A stretch of DNA of 64,000 nt, from assembly GCF_000685965.1 (NCBI RefSeq), contig NZ_JMLE01000010.1, forward strand, positions 109,354 through 173,353, written 5' to 3'. The notes below the pieces were generated by a model. That model saw only the letters and a program-made list of their open reading frames with translations, searched no databases and was not told where the DNA came from. This stretch comes from Arthrobacter sp. UNC362MFTsu5.1 (GTDB taxonomy: Bacteria; Actinomycetota; Actinomycetes; Actinomycetales; Micrococcaceae). This document shows, piece by piece, positions 16,620-24,704 of the stretch (positions are counted from its first letter, which is position 1; each line of letters starts with the position of its first letter). The position numbers and the translations under genes were made by a program.

Positions 16620-19600
16620 TTAGATCAGGTTGTCCGAGAGGTGGTTGGGTGTCCCGAAGCGGTGCGCGGTGATGCTGACGGCCTGCTCGTGCAGGAACGG
16701 CAGCAGCTCCACGCGGCCTGCCTCGGTGACCGGGTGGGAGTAGACGGCCAGGTCCGGGCGTCCGCCGGTGGCTTCGGCCAGAGCAGCGGCATCGCCGCCG
16801 AGGAGCCTGATCCGACCGCCGGAAAGCTTCCCGGCGTCGGCGAGCCTCGCAGCGGAGGCCAGCCAGGCGGCGTCGTCCTCCACCGTGGCCGTGATGCGCA
16901 GCGCGGCGAGCGCGGCCTGCAGCGGGGCGGGAAGTTCGACGGCGGTGGACACCGTCAGTGCCGAACCGGCCAGGACGCCGGCGGCTACTGCCCTGACCAG
17001 GTCTGCGACCGGTTCGCCCTCGGAAAGGCGCACCGTCACCGGCAGGGAACGGTAACGGAAGATGTTCCGTTCCGCGCTCAGCCCGGAAACATCCTTGGCC
17101 GTGCCGAACTCGTCGGCCCAGGCGAGGGCATCGGAGGCCAGCGCCCGCTCCAGGGATTCAAAGGCGGGAGCGTCCAGTGCGCCCTTTGCGGCACCAACCA
17201 GGCGGCGAACGCCGGGGTTGTTCACGGCCGCCTTGGGGCTCCTATCGGAGCCGCCTGCCGTGCTGGCCTTGCTGACCCAGTCTCCGAGTCCGGCGAGGTA
17301 GTTCGGTCCGCCTGCTTTGGTGCCGGCGCCGACGGCGGACTTCTTCCAGCCGCCGAACGGCTGGCGCTGCACGATCGCGCCGGTGATGCCGCGGTTCACG
17401 TAGAGGTTGCCCGCCTGGATGGTGTCCAGCCAGAGCCCCACTTCCTCGGTGTTCAGCGAGTGCAGCCCGGCGGTCAGGCCGTAATCCACCTGGTTCTGGA
17501 TGGCGATGGCGTCTTCCAGGGTGTCGGCAGTCATGACGCCGAGCACCGGCCCGAAGAACTCGGTGAGGTGGAAGTAGGATCCGCGGCGCACGCCGTAACG
17601 GACGCCCGGGCTCCAGAGCCGGCCGGTCTCGTCGAGCTTGCGCGGTTCGACGGCCCAGTTTTCGCCTTCACCCAGGGTGGTGAGCGCGTTCAGGAGCTTG
17701 CCGTTGGCGGGCTCGATGATCGGGCCCATCTGGCTGGTGGGGTCCTCGGGGTAGCCCACCTTGAGGGAGGTGACGGCGTCGATCAGCTGGTTGTGGAAAC
17801 GCCCTGATTTGGCAACGGAGCCTACCAGGATCACCAGCGAGGCGGCGGAGCACTTCTGCCCGGCGTGGCCGAAGGCGGAGTACGCAACGTCCTTGGCGGC
17901 GAGGTCAAGGTCCGCGCTGGGCGTGACGATGATGGCGTTCTTGCCGCTGGTTTCGGCCAGGAGCGGCAGGTCCTTGCGGAATGAACGGAACAGTTCGGCG
18001 GTTTCGTAGCCGCCGGTCAGGATCACCCGGTCCACGGCCGGGTGCGAGATCAGCTGCTGGCCGAGCTCACGCTCGCCCAGCTGCACCATGGTGAGGACGT
18101 CGCGGGGAACGCCGGCCTCCCAGAGCGCTTCGATCATCACGGCACCGCTGCGGCGGGCCTGCTTGGCAGGCTTGATCACGACGGCGGAGCCGGCGGCGAG
18201 TGCCGCGAGGGTGGAGCCGGCCGGGATAGCCACCGGGAAGTTCCACGGCGGGGTCACCACGGTGAGCTTCGCGGGCACGAACGTGGCGCCGTCGACGTCG
18301 TCGAGCTTGCGGGCGGACTCGGCGTAGTAGTGGGCGAAGTCAACGGCTTCGCTGACCTCGGGATCACCCTGGTCAATGGTCTTGCCCGTTTCGCTGGCCA
18401 TGACCTCGAGCAGGTCCGCGCGGCGGGCCTCCAGAATGTCGCCGGCACGATGCAGTACTTCGGCGCGCTCGGCGCCGCTGAGGGCGCCCCAGGCCTTGCC
18501 CTTTTCGACGGCGGTGGCGATCACGGTGTTGAGCGTTTCAGCATCCGTGATGGTCGCGGCTTCCACGGAGGCGTTGCCCAGGGTGGAGTAGGGCACGCGT
18601 TCCAGGATGGCGCGGCCCCAGTCGCGGTTGGCGGGCAGCGAGGGGTCCGTGTCCGGGGTGTTCTCGAAGGAGTCGCGCGGCATCGGATCGGCCGGGAGGC
18701 TGCGGTTCTGCCGGCGGTTGGGGCCGGGGACTTCGTCGTCGAGCTCTGCCAGAGAGGCGAGGAAGCGCTGCTTCTCACGCTCAAAGAGGGCTTCGTTTTC
18801 GCTGAGTTCGAAGACGGCGGACATGAAGTTGTCCTGGCTGGCACCTTCTTCGAGGCGGCGGATCAGGTACGCGATGGCGACGTCGAACTCGGCCGGGTGC
18901 ACCACGGGGGTGTAGAGCAGGAGGGAACCGACGTCCTTCTTGACGGCTTCCGCCTGGCCCTGCGCCATGCCCAGCAGCATCTCGAACTCGATGCCCTGCT
19001 CTGCGGTATCCGCGATGCCGCGCTGCTTGGCCAGCAGCCAGGCGAAGGCAATGTCGAAGAGGTTGTGGCCGGCGACGCCGATCCGGATGTTCCTGATCCG
19101 GTCCGGGTGCAGCGAGTAGTTGATGACGCGCTTGTAGTTGGTGTCCGAATCCTGCTTGGTGTTCCAGGTGGCGAGCGGCCAGTCGTGCAGCGAGGATTCG
19201 ACCTGTTCCATGGGCAGGTTGGCGCCCTTGACCACGCGGACCTTGATGGCGGCGCCGCCGTTGGCACGGCGTTCAGCAGCCCAGTCCTGCAGGCGGATCA
19301 TGGCGGCGAGGGCGTCCGGCAGGTAGGCCTGGAGCACGATGCCGGCCTCGAGGTTCTTGAACTCGGGCTTGTCCAGGATCCTGGTGAAGACCGCGATGGT
19401 CATGTCCAGGTCCTTGTATTCCTCCATGTCCAGGTTGATGAACTTGGCCTTCTGCCCTCCGGCGGCGAACGAGGCGGCGCGGGTGAACAGCGGAGTGAGC
19501 TTTTCGACGACGTGCTCGACCGCTTCGTCGAAGGCCCAGGCTGAGTGCGGGGCAACGGTGGAGGAGACCTTGATCGAAACGTAGTCGACGTCCGGGCGTG

Positions 19601-20171
19601 CCAGCAGGGTGTGGGTTCCCTCGAGCCGGCGTGAGGCCTCGTGCTCACCGAGGACTGCTTCGCCGAGGAGGTTGACGTTGAGCTTGACGCCGTCCTTGCG
19701 GATCTTGGCGATGGCCGGACCCAGCTTCGCGTCCGTGGCGTCCACGATCAGGTGGCCCACCATTTCGCGGAGCACGCGGCGGGCGATCGGGATGACCACC
19801 TGCGGCAGGACCGGGGCCATGGTGCCGCCGAGCTGGACGGCGCGGCGCATGTACCAGGGCAGGAAGGAGGGAACCTTCGGGGCCAGGGCTGCCAGGTTGC
19901 GGGCGGCCACGTGGAGGTCTTCGGGGCGGACCACGCCGTCCACGAAGCCCACGGTGAAGTCGAGCCCGTTGGGGTCCTTCAGGACGCCGGCGAGCTGTTC
20001 AGCGGAGGCGTCCACGGGGACCTTGGCGGCCTCCGTCAACCAGTGGCGTACCAGTGCGATCGCTTCCCCGGCCAGGGCCTGCGCTTCGGGGACGTGGGAA
20101 CCGCCTGCAACGGCTGGTTCGCCAGCCGTCTTTCCGGTGAGGACACCGGGCTCCGTTGAAATATTGGTCAT
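16620..20171 (-). CDS. putA: Bifunctional proline dehydrogenase / P5C dehydrogenase PutA
   Basis: Oxidises proline to glutamate in two steps, FAD-dependent proline dehydrogenase (EC 1.5.5.2) and NAD-dependent pyrroline-5-carboxylate dehydrogenase (EC 1.2.1.88). About 1183 residues. The N-terminal half is a PRODH barrel (KVRVVKGANLPMEQVESSLH, ending in YLIRRLEEGASQDNF). The middle is an aldehyde dehydrogenase domain with TPPWNFPVAIPAGSTLAALA, catalytic Glu in LAETSGKN and catalytic Cys in GQKCSAAS. A roughly 200-residue C-terminal domain follows. There is no N-terminal ribbon-helix-helix repressor domain. The ATG at 20171 is preferred over an upstream in-frame start at 20234, whose first 21 residues look non-native. 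Next upstream on the same strand is an amino-acid permease. Confidence 0.95.
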   Translation of the reverse strand: MTNISTEPGVLTGKTAGEPAVAGGSHVPEAQALAGEAIALVRHWLTEAAKVPVDASAEQLAGVLKDPNGLDFTVGFVDGVVRPEDLHVAARNLAALAPKVPSFLPWYMRRAVQLGGTMAPVLPQVVIPIARRVLREMVGHLIVDATDAKLGPAIAKIRKDGVKLNVNLLGEAVLGEHEASRRLEGTHTLLARPDVDYVSIKVSSTVAPHSAWAFDEAVEHVVEKLTPLFTRAASFAAGGQKAKFINLDMEEYKDLDMTIAVFTRILDKPEFKNLEAGIVLQAYLPDALAAMIRLQDWAAERRANGGAAIKVRVVKGANLPMEQVESSLHDWPLATWNTKQDSDTNYKRVINYSLHPDRIRNIRIGVAGHNLFDIAFAWLLAKQRGIADTAEQGIEFEMLLGMAQGQAEAVKKDVGSLLLYTPVVHPAEFDVAIAYLIRRLEEGASQDNFMSAVFELSENEALFEREKQRFLASLAELDDEVPGPNRRQNRSLPADPMPRDSFENTPDTDPSLPANRDWGRAILERVPYSTLGNASVEAATITDAETLNTVIATAVEKGKAWGALSGAERAEVLHRAGDILEARRADLLEVMASETGKTIDQGDPEVSEAVDFAHYYAESARKLDDVDGATFVPAKLTVVTPPWNFPVAIPAGSTLAALAAGSAVVIKPAKQARRSGAVMIEALWEAGVPRDVLTMVQLGERELGQQLISHPAVDRVILTGGYETAELFRSFRKDLPLLAETSGKNAIIVTPSADLDLAAKDVAYSAFGHAGQKCSAASLVILVGSVAKSGRFHNQLIDAVTSLKVGYPEDPTSQMGPIIEPANGKLLNALTTLGEGENWAVEPRKLDETGRLWSPGVRYGVRRGSYFHLTEFFGPVLGVMTADTLEDAIAIQNQVDYGLTAGLHSLNTEEVGLWLDTIQAGNLYVNRGITGAIVQRQPFGGWKKSAVGAGTKAGGPNYLAGLGDWVSKASTAGGSDRSPKAAVNNPGVRRLVGAAKGALDAPAFESLERALASDALAWADEFGTAKDVSGLSAERNIFRYRSLPVTVRLSEGEPVADLVRAVAAGVLAGSALTVSTAVELPAPLQAALAALRITATVEDDAAWLASAARLADAGKLSGGRIRLLGGDAAALAEATGGRPDLAVYSHPVTEAGRVELLPFLHEQAVSITAHRFGTPNHLSDNLI

Positions 20172-20321
20172 GGCTAACACTCGTTCTTTCCGTGGGTGAG
20201 GACCGTCTTTCCACCAGTATGAGCCTCGGTTCACTTAAGATAAAGCGACGTTTTCTGAGCAATACAGGTTAGAAAAGCCAATGGTTTTAAAACCCGCCCG
20301 AACGTTCGGAAACCAGCCCCA

Positions 20322-20508
20322 ACCCTCTCTCACTTCCCGGCCCCTTCCGGCCAACCCTCCCTCACTTCCCGGCCCTTTCCGGCCAACCCTCCCTCACTTC
20401 CGCCCGGACGCGACGAACCCCCTCCCACCGGGGTGAGAGAGGGTTCGTCGATATGGCCCCGGACCTGAGAGAGCGTCCGGATATTTGCGGCAGGAAGTGA
20501 GAGAGCGT
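20322..20508. repeat. 32-bp-period repeat array, six units in inverted halves
   Basis: This fills most of the 344-bp gap between putA and the permease gene. Forward units ACCCTCTCTCA or ACCCTCCCTCA start at 20322, 20354 and 20386. Reverse units TGAGAGAGGGT or TGAGAGAGCGT start at 20434, 20466 and 20498. Every neighbouring pair within each half is exactly 32 bp apart. At the centre, ACGAACCC (20413-20420) and GGGTTCGT (20441-20448) form an inverted repeat. The period is not a multiple of three, so this is not coding. Confidence 0.88.
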
Positions 20509-20515
20509 CGGGTGG

Positions 20516-21979
20516 CTACGCCAGGGGGCGGTGCATCTCGACGGCCTCTTCGTGCCTGGGGCTGTCCGGATTCATGAGCGAATGCTTGCGGCCGTAGCCG
20601 AAGTAGATCGCGAGTCCGATGACGAGCCAGATGCCGAAGCGGGCCCAGGTTTCCCAGTGAAGCTGGAACATCAGGAAGGCCGAGGCCAGCACGCCGAACG
20701 CGGGAACCAGCGGCATCAAGGGCAGCCGGAAGGCGCGCGGAGCGTCCGGCTTCTTGTAGCGGAAAACAATGACCGAGAAACAGACCACCACGAACGCGGC
20801 GAGGATGCCGATGTTCGTCAGGTCGGCGACGGCCTTGATCGGGAAGACGCCGGCCAGCAGGGCGGAAGCGACGCCGGCAATCCAGGTGACGCGCTGCGGG
20901 GTGCCGTGATGGTCCGTCTTGGCGAACCAGCCCGGGAGCAGGCCGTCGCGGCTCATGGAGAACCAGACGCGGGTGACGCCCAGCAGGAACGTCAGCATCA
21001 CGGTGAGGATGGACAGCACCGCGAAGACGGAAATGATGGTGGCAATGACGGGCAGGCCGACGCCGGTGAATGCCGAGGCGAACCCGGCCTTCGGGTCGAT
21101 GTCCTTGAAGTTCTGCATCCCCGTAAGAACCAGGGTGGCGGCCACGTAGAGCAGCATGGCGATGATGAGCGAGAGGATGATCGCCTTCGGCATGTGCTTC
21201 TTGCCGTCGGTCGCTTCTTCCGCCGCGGTACTCATGGCGTCATAGCCGAACACGGCGAAGAACACGGTGGCCGAACCTGCCAGGACGGGGCCGAAGCCGC
21301 TGGGCATGAACGGGTTGTAGTTGTTGGTGTCGATGTAGAAGATACCCAGGCCGATGATGAACAGGATCAGCACAACCTTGATGGCCACCGCCACCAGTTC
21401 GAACCGGCCGAACGCCCGGGTGCCGCGGGACAGGATCCAGGTCACGATGAGGCAGACGACGATGGCCGGGATATTGACGATGCCGCCCTTGCCCTCATCC
21501 GGGGTGGATGTCATCCAGATGGGCATATGAATGCCGATACCGGAGAGGAAAGCGTCAAAGTAACCCGAAATACCAATGGCCACAACGGCCACAATCGCAA
21601 TGTATTCAAGGAGCAGGTCCCAGCCGATGAACCAGCCGATCACTTCACCGAGGGCCACGTAGCCGTAAGTGTAGGCCGAGCCGGCGCGCGGAATCATGCC
21701 GGCAAATTCCGCGTAGGACAGTGCGGCGGCCGCAGACGCGAGGCCAGCAATCAGGAAGGAGAACAGCACCGCCGGGCCCACGCCGGGTTCGGTTTCGCTG
21801 CCGTGGGCCACGAGGCCCGCCAGGGAAAAGATGCCGACGCCGATAATGCCGCCTACGCCGATTGCCGTGAGCTGCCACAGGCCCAGGCTTTTCATCAACC
21901 CGCTGTGTTTGTTTTCTTCCTCAATGTCGTCAATCGGCTTGCGCCGCATGATCGACTGGGCTAAATCTTTTGTGCTCAT
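20516..21979 (-). CDS. APC superfamily amino-acid permease (CAT/YfnA type)
   Basis: Cytoplasmic-membrane amino-acid permease of about 487 residues with 12 or more helices. The first helix carries the APC hallmark LTAIGVGGIIGVGIFSLAG, and helix 3 region AALSYAEFAGMIPRAGSAYT is the family signature. FFAVFGYDAMSTAAEEATDG matches the cationic amino-acid transporter branch. The ATG at 21979 is preferred because AGGAG lies 6 bases upstream; an ATG at 22000 is also in frame. Genomic position between putA and a divergent LysR gene suggests regulated amino-acid uptake. Proline is possible but not shown; the CAT branch more often takes arginine, lysine or branched-chain amino acids. Confidence 0.88.
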   Translation of the reverse strand: MSTKDLAQSIMRRKPIDDIEEENKHSGLMKSLGLWQLTAIGVGGIIGVGIFSLAGLVAHGSETEPGVGPAVLFSFLIAGLASAAAALSYAEFAGMIPRAGSAYTYGYVALGEVIGWFIGWDLLLEYIAIVAVVAIGISGYFDAFLSGIGIHMPIWMTSTPDEGKGGIVNIPAIVVCLIVTWILSRGTRAFGRFELVAVAIKVVLILFIIGLGIFYIDTNNYNPFMPSGFGPVLAGSATVFFAVFGYDAMSTAAEEATDGKKHMPKAIILSLIIAMLLYVAATLVLTGMQNFKDIDPKAGFASAFTGVGLPVIATIISVFAVLSILTVMLTFLLGVTRVWFSMSRDGLLPGWFAKTDHHGTPQRVTWIAGVASALLAGVFPIKAVADLTNIGILAAFVVVCFSVIVFRYKKPDAPRAFRLPLMPLVPAFGVLASAFLMFQLHWETWARFGIWLVIGLAIYFGYGRKHSLMNPDSPRHEEAVEMHRPLA

Positions 21980-22041
21980 CAGGGACTCCTGCATAGACAT
22001 GGACCCATCAATCCGCCCTGTGATGGGAATAACTCAGTCTG

Positions 22042-22101
22042 ATTAGTATGCAAGCCTCATTGCATTAGATAAAGTGAATTCTCCTAATTAATATTCATTA
22101 G
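22042..22101. promoter_or_regulatory. Phased ATTAG half-sites in divergent permease/LysR promoter region
   Basis: ATTAG occurs at 22042-22046, 22064-22068 and 22097-22101, offsets of 22 and 33 bp, i.e. multiples of 11 and so on one helix face. CTAAT at 22084-22088 forms an inverted repeat with the third copy. The cluster fills the 141-bp AT-rich divergent region and likely binds the adjacent LysR regulator. Confidence 0.5.
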
Positions 22102-22120
22102 ATTTAGCGAAGGAACAGTC

Positions 22121-23056
22121 ATGCTCGACGTCCGGCGGTTGAGGCTGCTCCGTGAACTCAAAATCCGGGGAACGCTCGCCGAGGTGGCGGAGGCACTCCA
22201 GTACAGTCCGTCGTCGGTCTCCCAGCAACTGGCGCTGCTGGAGAAGGAGGCAGGCGTGCAGCTGCTGCGCAAAACCGGCCGCCGGGTCCAGCTGACCCCG
22301 CAAGCCGAAGTCCTGGTGGAGCACACGGCCCACCTGCTCGAAACGCTGGAGCAGGCCGAGGCCGATCTGGCGGCAAGCCTCACCACCGTTTCGGGCACGG
22401 TGCGGATCGCCGTTTTCCAGTCCGCCGCCCTCGCGCTGATGCCGGGCACCCTCACCCGGATGGCAGCCAGCTATCCCGAAGTGAGGATTGAGATGGTCCA
22501 GCGGGAGCCGGAAACCGCCCTGCACGAAACCTGGGCCCGCGACTTCGACCTGGTCATCGCCGAGCAATACCCCGGCCACGCCGCCCCCCGCTATGCGGAG
22601 CTGGACCGTGTCCGCCTGACCGGCGACGCCATCCGGCTGGCCGTCCCCGGACCGGAGAAAGACCTGCCGCCGATACGCTCACTCGAAGACACGGCCGATC
22701 TGGCCTGGGTGATGGAGCCGCGGGGCGCGGCCTCCCGGCACTGGGCCGAGCAGGCCTGCCGCAGCGCCGGCTTCGAGCCCGACGTCCGGTATGAAACGGC
22801 CGACCTGCAGGCGCAGATCCGGCTGATCGAATCCGGCAACGCCGTCGGACTGATGCCCGACCTTGTCTGGACCGGACGGGAGACGTCGGCCCAGTTACTG
22901 CTGCTGCCGGGGAACCCGCACCGGACCGTCTTCACGTCCGTGCGGCGGTCCAGCGCCAAGCGGCCCGCCATTCTGGCCGCCCGCGAGGTACTTGCCGTCA
23001 CGGCCGACTCGATTGCGCCCGCCGGACCGGTCCCGCCGGAGGCCAAATCCGCGTGA
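22121..23056 (+). CDS. LysR family transcriptional regulator
   Basis: Regulator of 311 residues, divergent from the APC permease. The N-terminal winged helix is clear (RRLRLLRELKIRGTLAEVAE, then YSPSSVSQQLALLEKEAGVQ and LTPQAEVLVEHTAHLLE). The effector domain shows two periplasmic-binding-like lobes (VRIAVFQSAALALMPGTLTR and the late LIESGNAVGLMPDLVW). Predicted to sense an amino acid or metabolite and control the permease, by the divergent layout and the phased ATTAG sites between them. A Pro/Ala-rich tail ends the protein. Confidence 0.92.
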   Translation: MLDVRRLRLLRELKIRGTLAEVAEALQYSPSSVSQQLALLEKEAGVQLLRKTGRRVQLTPQAEVLVEHTAHLLETLEQAEADLAASLTTVSGTVRIAVFQSAALALMPGTLTRMAASYPEVRIEMVQREPETALHETWARDFDLVIAEQYPGHAAPRYAELDRVRLTGDAIRLAVPGPEKDLPPIRSLEDTADLAWVMEPRGAASRHWAEQACRSAGFEPDVRYETADLQAQIRLIESGNAVGLMPDLVWTGRETSAQLLLLPGNPHRTVFTSVRRSSAKRPAILAAREVLAVTADSIAPAGPVPPEAKSA

Positions 23057-23146
23057 TCCCCGGAAAGCCCGTCGCCGCGCAGCCCCCGGCGGGAAGTTCC
23101 CTACGTCACAGCGCGGAAGTGCGCCGGGCGTTAGACTGGGCACGTT

Positions 23147-23575
23147 ATGAATCGCACAATGTTTAAGTCCAAAATCCACCGGGCCACTGTCACGCATGCC
23201 GACCTTCACTACGTGGGGTCGGTCACCGTTGACCTGGACCTGCTGGAGGCCGCGGACATCCTCCCGGGCGAGCTCGTGGCGATCGTTGACGTCACCAACG
23301 GTGCCCGGCTGGAGACCTACACCATCGCCGGCGAGCGCGGTTCCGGCGTTATCGGCATCAACGGCGCGGCTGCGCACCTGATGCACGAAAATGACATCGT
23401 CATCCTCATCACCTACGCCGAGATGACCACCGAGGAAGCCAAGGCGTACACGCCGAAGGTGGTCCACGTGGACAAGGACAACAAGATTGTCCAGATCGGC
23501 AACGACCCCGCCGAAGGGCACACGCGCGGCCTGATGCGGCCGCCGTACGCACTGAACAACTCCGCCTTGAACTAA
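23147..23575 (+). CDS. panD: Aspartate 1-decarboxylase precursor
   Basis: Pyruvoyl-dependent enzyme making beta-alanine from L-aspartate for pantothenate and CoA synthesis. The 142-residue proenzyme has the processing site [11 protein letters not shown], cleaved between Gly24 and Ser25 to make the pyruvoyl group; numbering from ATG 23147 matches the E. coli enzyme. Other conserved parts are [20 protein letters not shown] and [20 protein letters not shown]. The 90-bp upstream gap after the LysR gene suggests its own promoter. The remaining pantothenate genes are not in the window. Confidence 0.96.
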   Translation: MNRTMFKSKIHRATVTHADLHYVGSVTVDLDLLEAADILPGELVAIVDVTNGARLETYTIAGERGSGVIGINGAAAHLMHENDIVILITYAEMTTEEAKAYTPKVVHVDKDNKIVQIGNDPAEGHTRGLMRPPYALNNSALN

Positions 23576-23712
23576 ACAACTCGGCCCTGAACTGAATTTC
23601 GGCCCGGACCACCCCCGTCCGGATACCGAGATCCTGCCCACACCGCGGCTCCAGCCTGAATAAATCTGATTAGGCTGGGGAGGTGAACTCCAACCCCCGC
23701 CCGTCCGTCCTG

Positions 23713-23764
23713 CCACGGACGCGGCCACGGTCACGGACACGGCTACGGGCACGGCCACGGACAC
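23713..23764 (+). repeat. Hexanucleotide tandem repeat (NNACGG)
   Basis: About eight and a half copies of a 6-bp unit (CCACGG, ACGCGG, CCACGG, TCACGG, ACACGG, CTACGG, GCACGG, CCACGG) lie directly before the transporter start. In the transporter frame it would encode Thr-x dipeptides, but that frame has no start codon upstream between its TGA at 23667 and GTG 23781. Confidence 0.75.
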
Positions 23765-23780
23765 CGTTTGGGGCCTCCGG

Positions 23781-24704
23781 GTGCTAGGGGTTCTCGCGGG
23801 GTTCTTCGTGGTCTGGGCCATCATCCTGGTGGGCATGTTCGTGGGCCGCCGGAAGATACTCGGGGAGAACGCCCGTTCCGTCCTCAGCGCGCTGACGTTT
23901 TTTGTGGCCAGCCCGGCGCTCCTGTTCGAGACCCTCAGCAAGGCCAAGCTCCACGATGTCTTTGCCGCTCCCCTGCTGGTCACGGCCGTCGGCGCGATGG
24001 TTACGGCGGCAATCTTCTTTGTGATCGTCCGGTTCCTGCTGAAACGGACGGTCCCGGAATCGCTGATGTCGTCCATGAGCGCGTCACTGGCGAACTCGGC
24101 CAACCTGGGTATTCCCATCGCGGTATACGTCCTCGGTGACGCCAGCTACGTGGCGCCGCTGCTGATCTTCCAGCTGGCCTTCTTCACGCCGCTCTTCCTG
24201 ATGGCCCTGGATGCCACCACGAGCTCGCACCGGACCACGCCCGCCGGCTTCGCACTCATGATCCTCAAGAACCCGATGATCGTGGGTTCCGCGCTGGGCC
24301 TGGTGGTGGCGGGAACGGGCTGGCAGGTGCCGGAGCTGGTGATGCAGCCCATCCACCTGATCGGCGGGGCAGCCATCCCGGCCATGCTGATCGCCTTCGG
24401 CATGAGCCTGAACGGATCCCGGCCCCTGCAGGCAGCAGCCGGCCGCCGCGCCGACACACTCCTCGCCAGCGTATTCAAACTCGTGGTCCACCCGGCCATC
24501 GCCTATGCCTTCGCCCGCATGCTCGGGATGGAAGGGCAGGCCCTGTTCGCCGTGGTGGTGACCTCGGCACTCCCCACCGCCCAGAACGTGTTCGTCGCGG
24601 CCAGCCGGTACCGTACGGGCATCACCGTGGCCAAGGACACCGTGCTGATCACCACGGTGGTCGCCGTCCCGGCGATGATCGGCGTGGCCCTGCTCCTGAC
24701 CTAG
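23781..24704 (+). CDS. AEC (auxin efflux carrier) family transporter
   Basis: Membrane carrier of 307 residues with about ten helices. The first (VLAGFFVVWAIILVGMFVGR) and the segment SASLANSANLGIPIAVYVLG with conserved Asn and Gly-Ile-Pro are typical of AEC proteins. The second inverted repeat includes GGAAIPAMLIAFGMSLNGSR and TSALPTAQNVFVAASRYRTG. Bacterial relatives such as MdcF and MleP move malonate or malate; the substrate here is unknown. The GTG at 23781 is the only plausible start in the open frame. The frame is open back to 23670 across a hexamer repeat. The 3-prime end overlaps the convergent next gene by 4 bp. Confidence 0.83.
   Translation: MLGVLAGFFVVWAIILVGMFVGRRKILGENARSVLSALTFFVASPALLFETLSKAKLHDVFAAPLLVTAVGAMVTAAIFFVIVRFLLKRTVPESLMSSMSASLANSANLGIPIAVYVLGDASYVAPLLIFQLAFFTPLFLMALDATTSSHRTTPAGFALMILKNPMIVGSALGLVVAGTGWQVPELVMQPIHLIGGAAIPAMLIAFGMSLNGSRPLQAAAGRRADTLLASVFKLVVHPAIAYAFARMLGMEGQALFAVVVTSALPTAQNVFVAASRYRTGITVAKDTVLITTVVAVPAMIGVALLLT

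Noticed and set aside
18042..19544. 500-codon plus-strand open frame antisense to putA
   Set aside because: The opposite strand encodes a full PutA with intact motifs; the antisense product is low-complexity Gly/Asp/Val-rich with no domain, typical of GC-rich shadows.
20322..20508. CRISPR-like array because of regularly spaced repeats
   Set aside because: The conserved part is only 11 bp, the spacers are not distinct invader-like sequences, the orientation inverts in the middle, and no cas gene is present.
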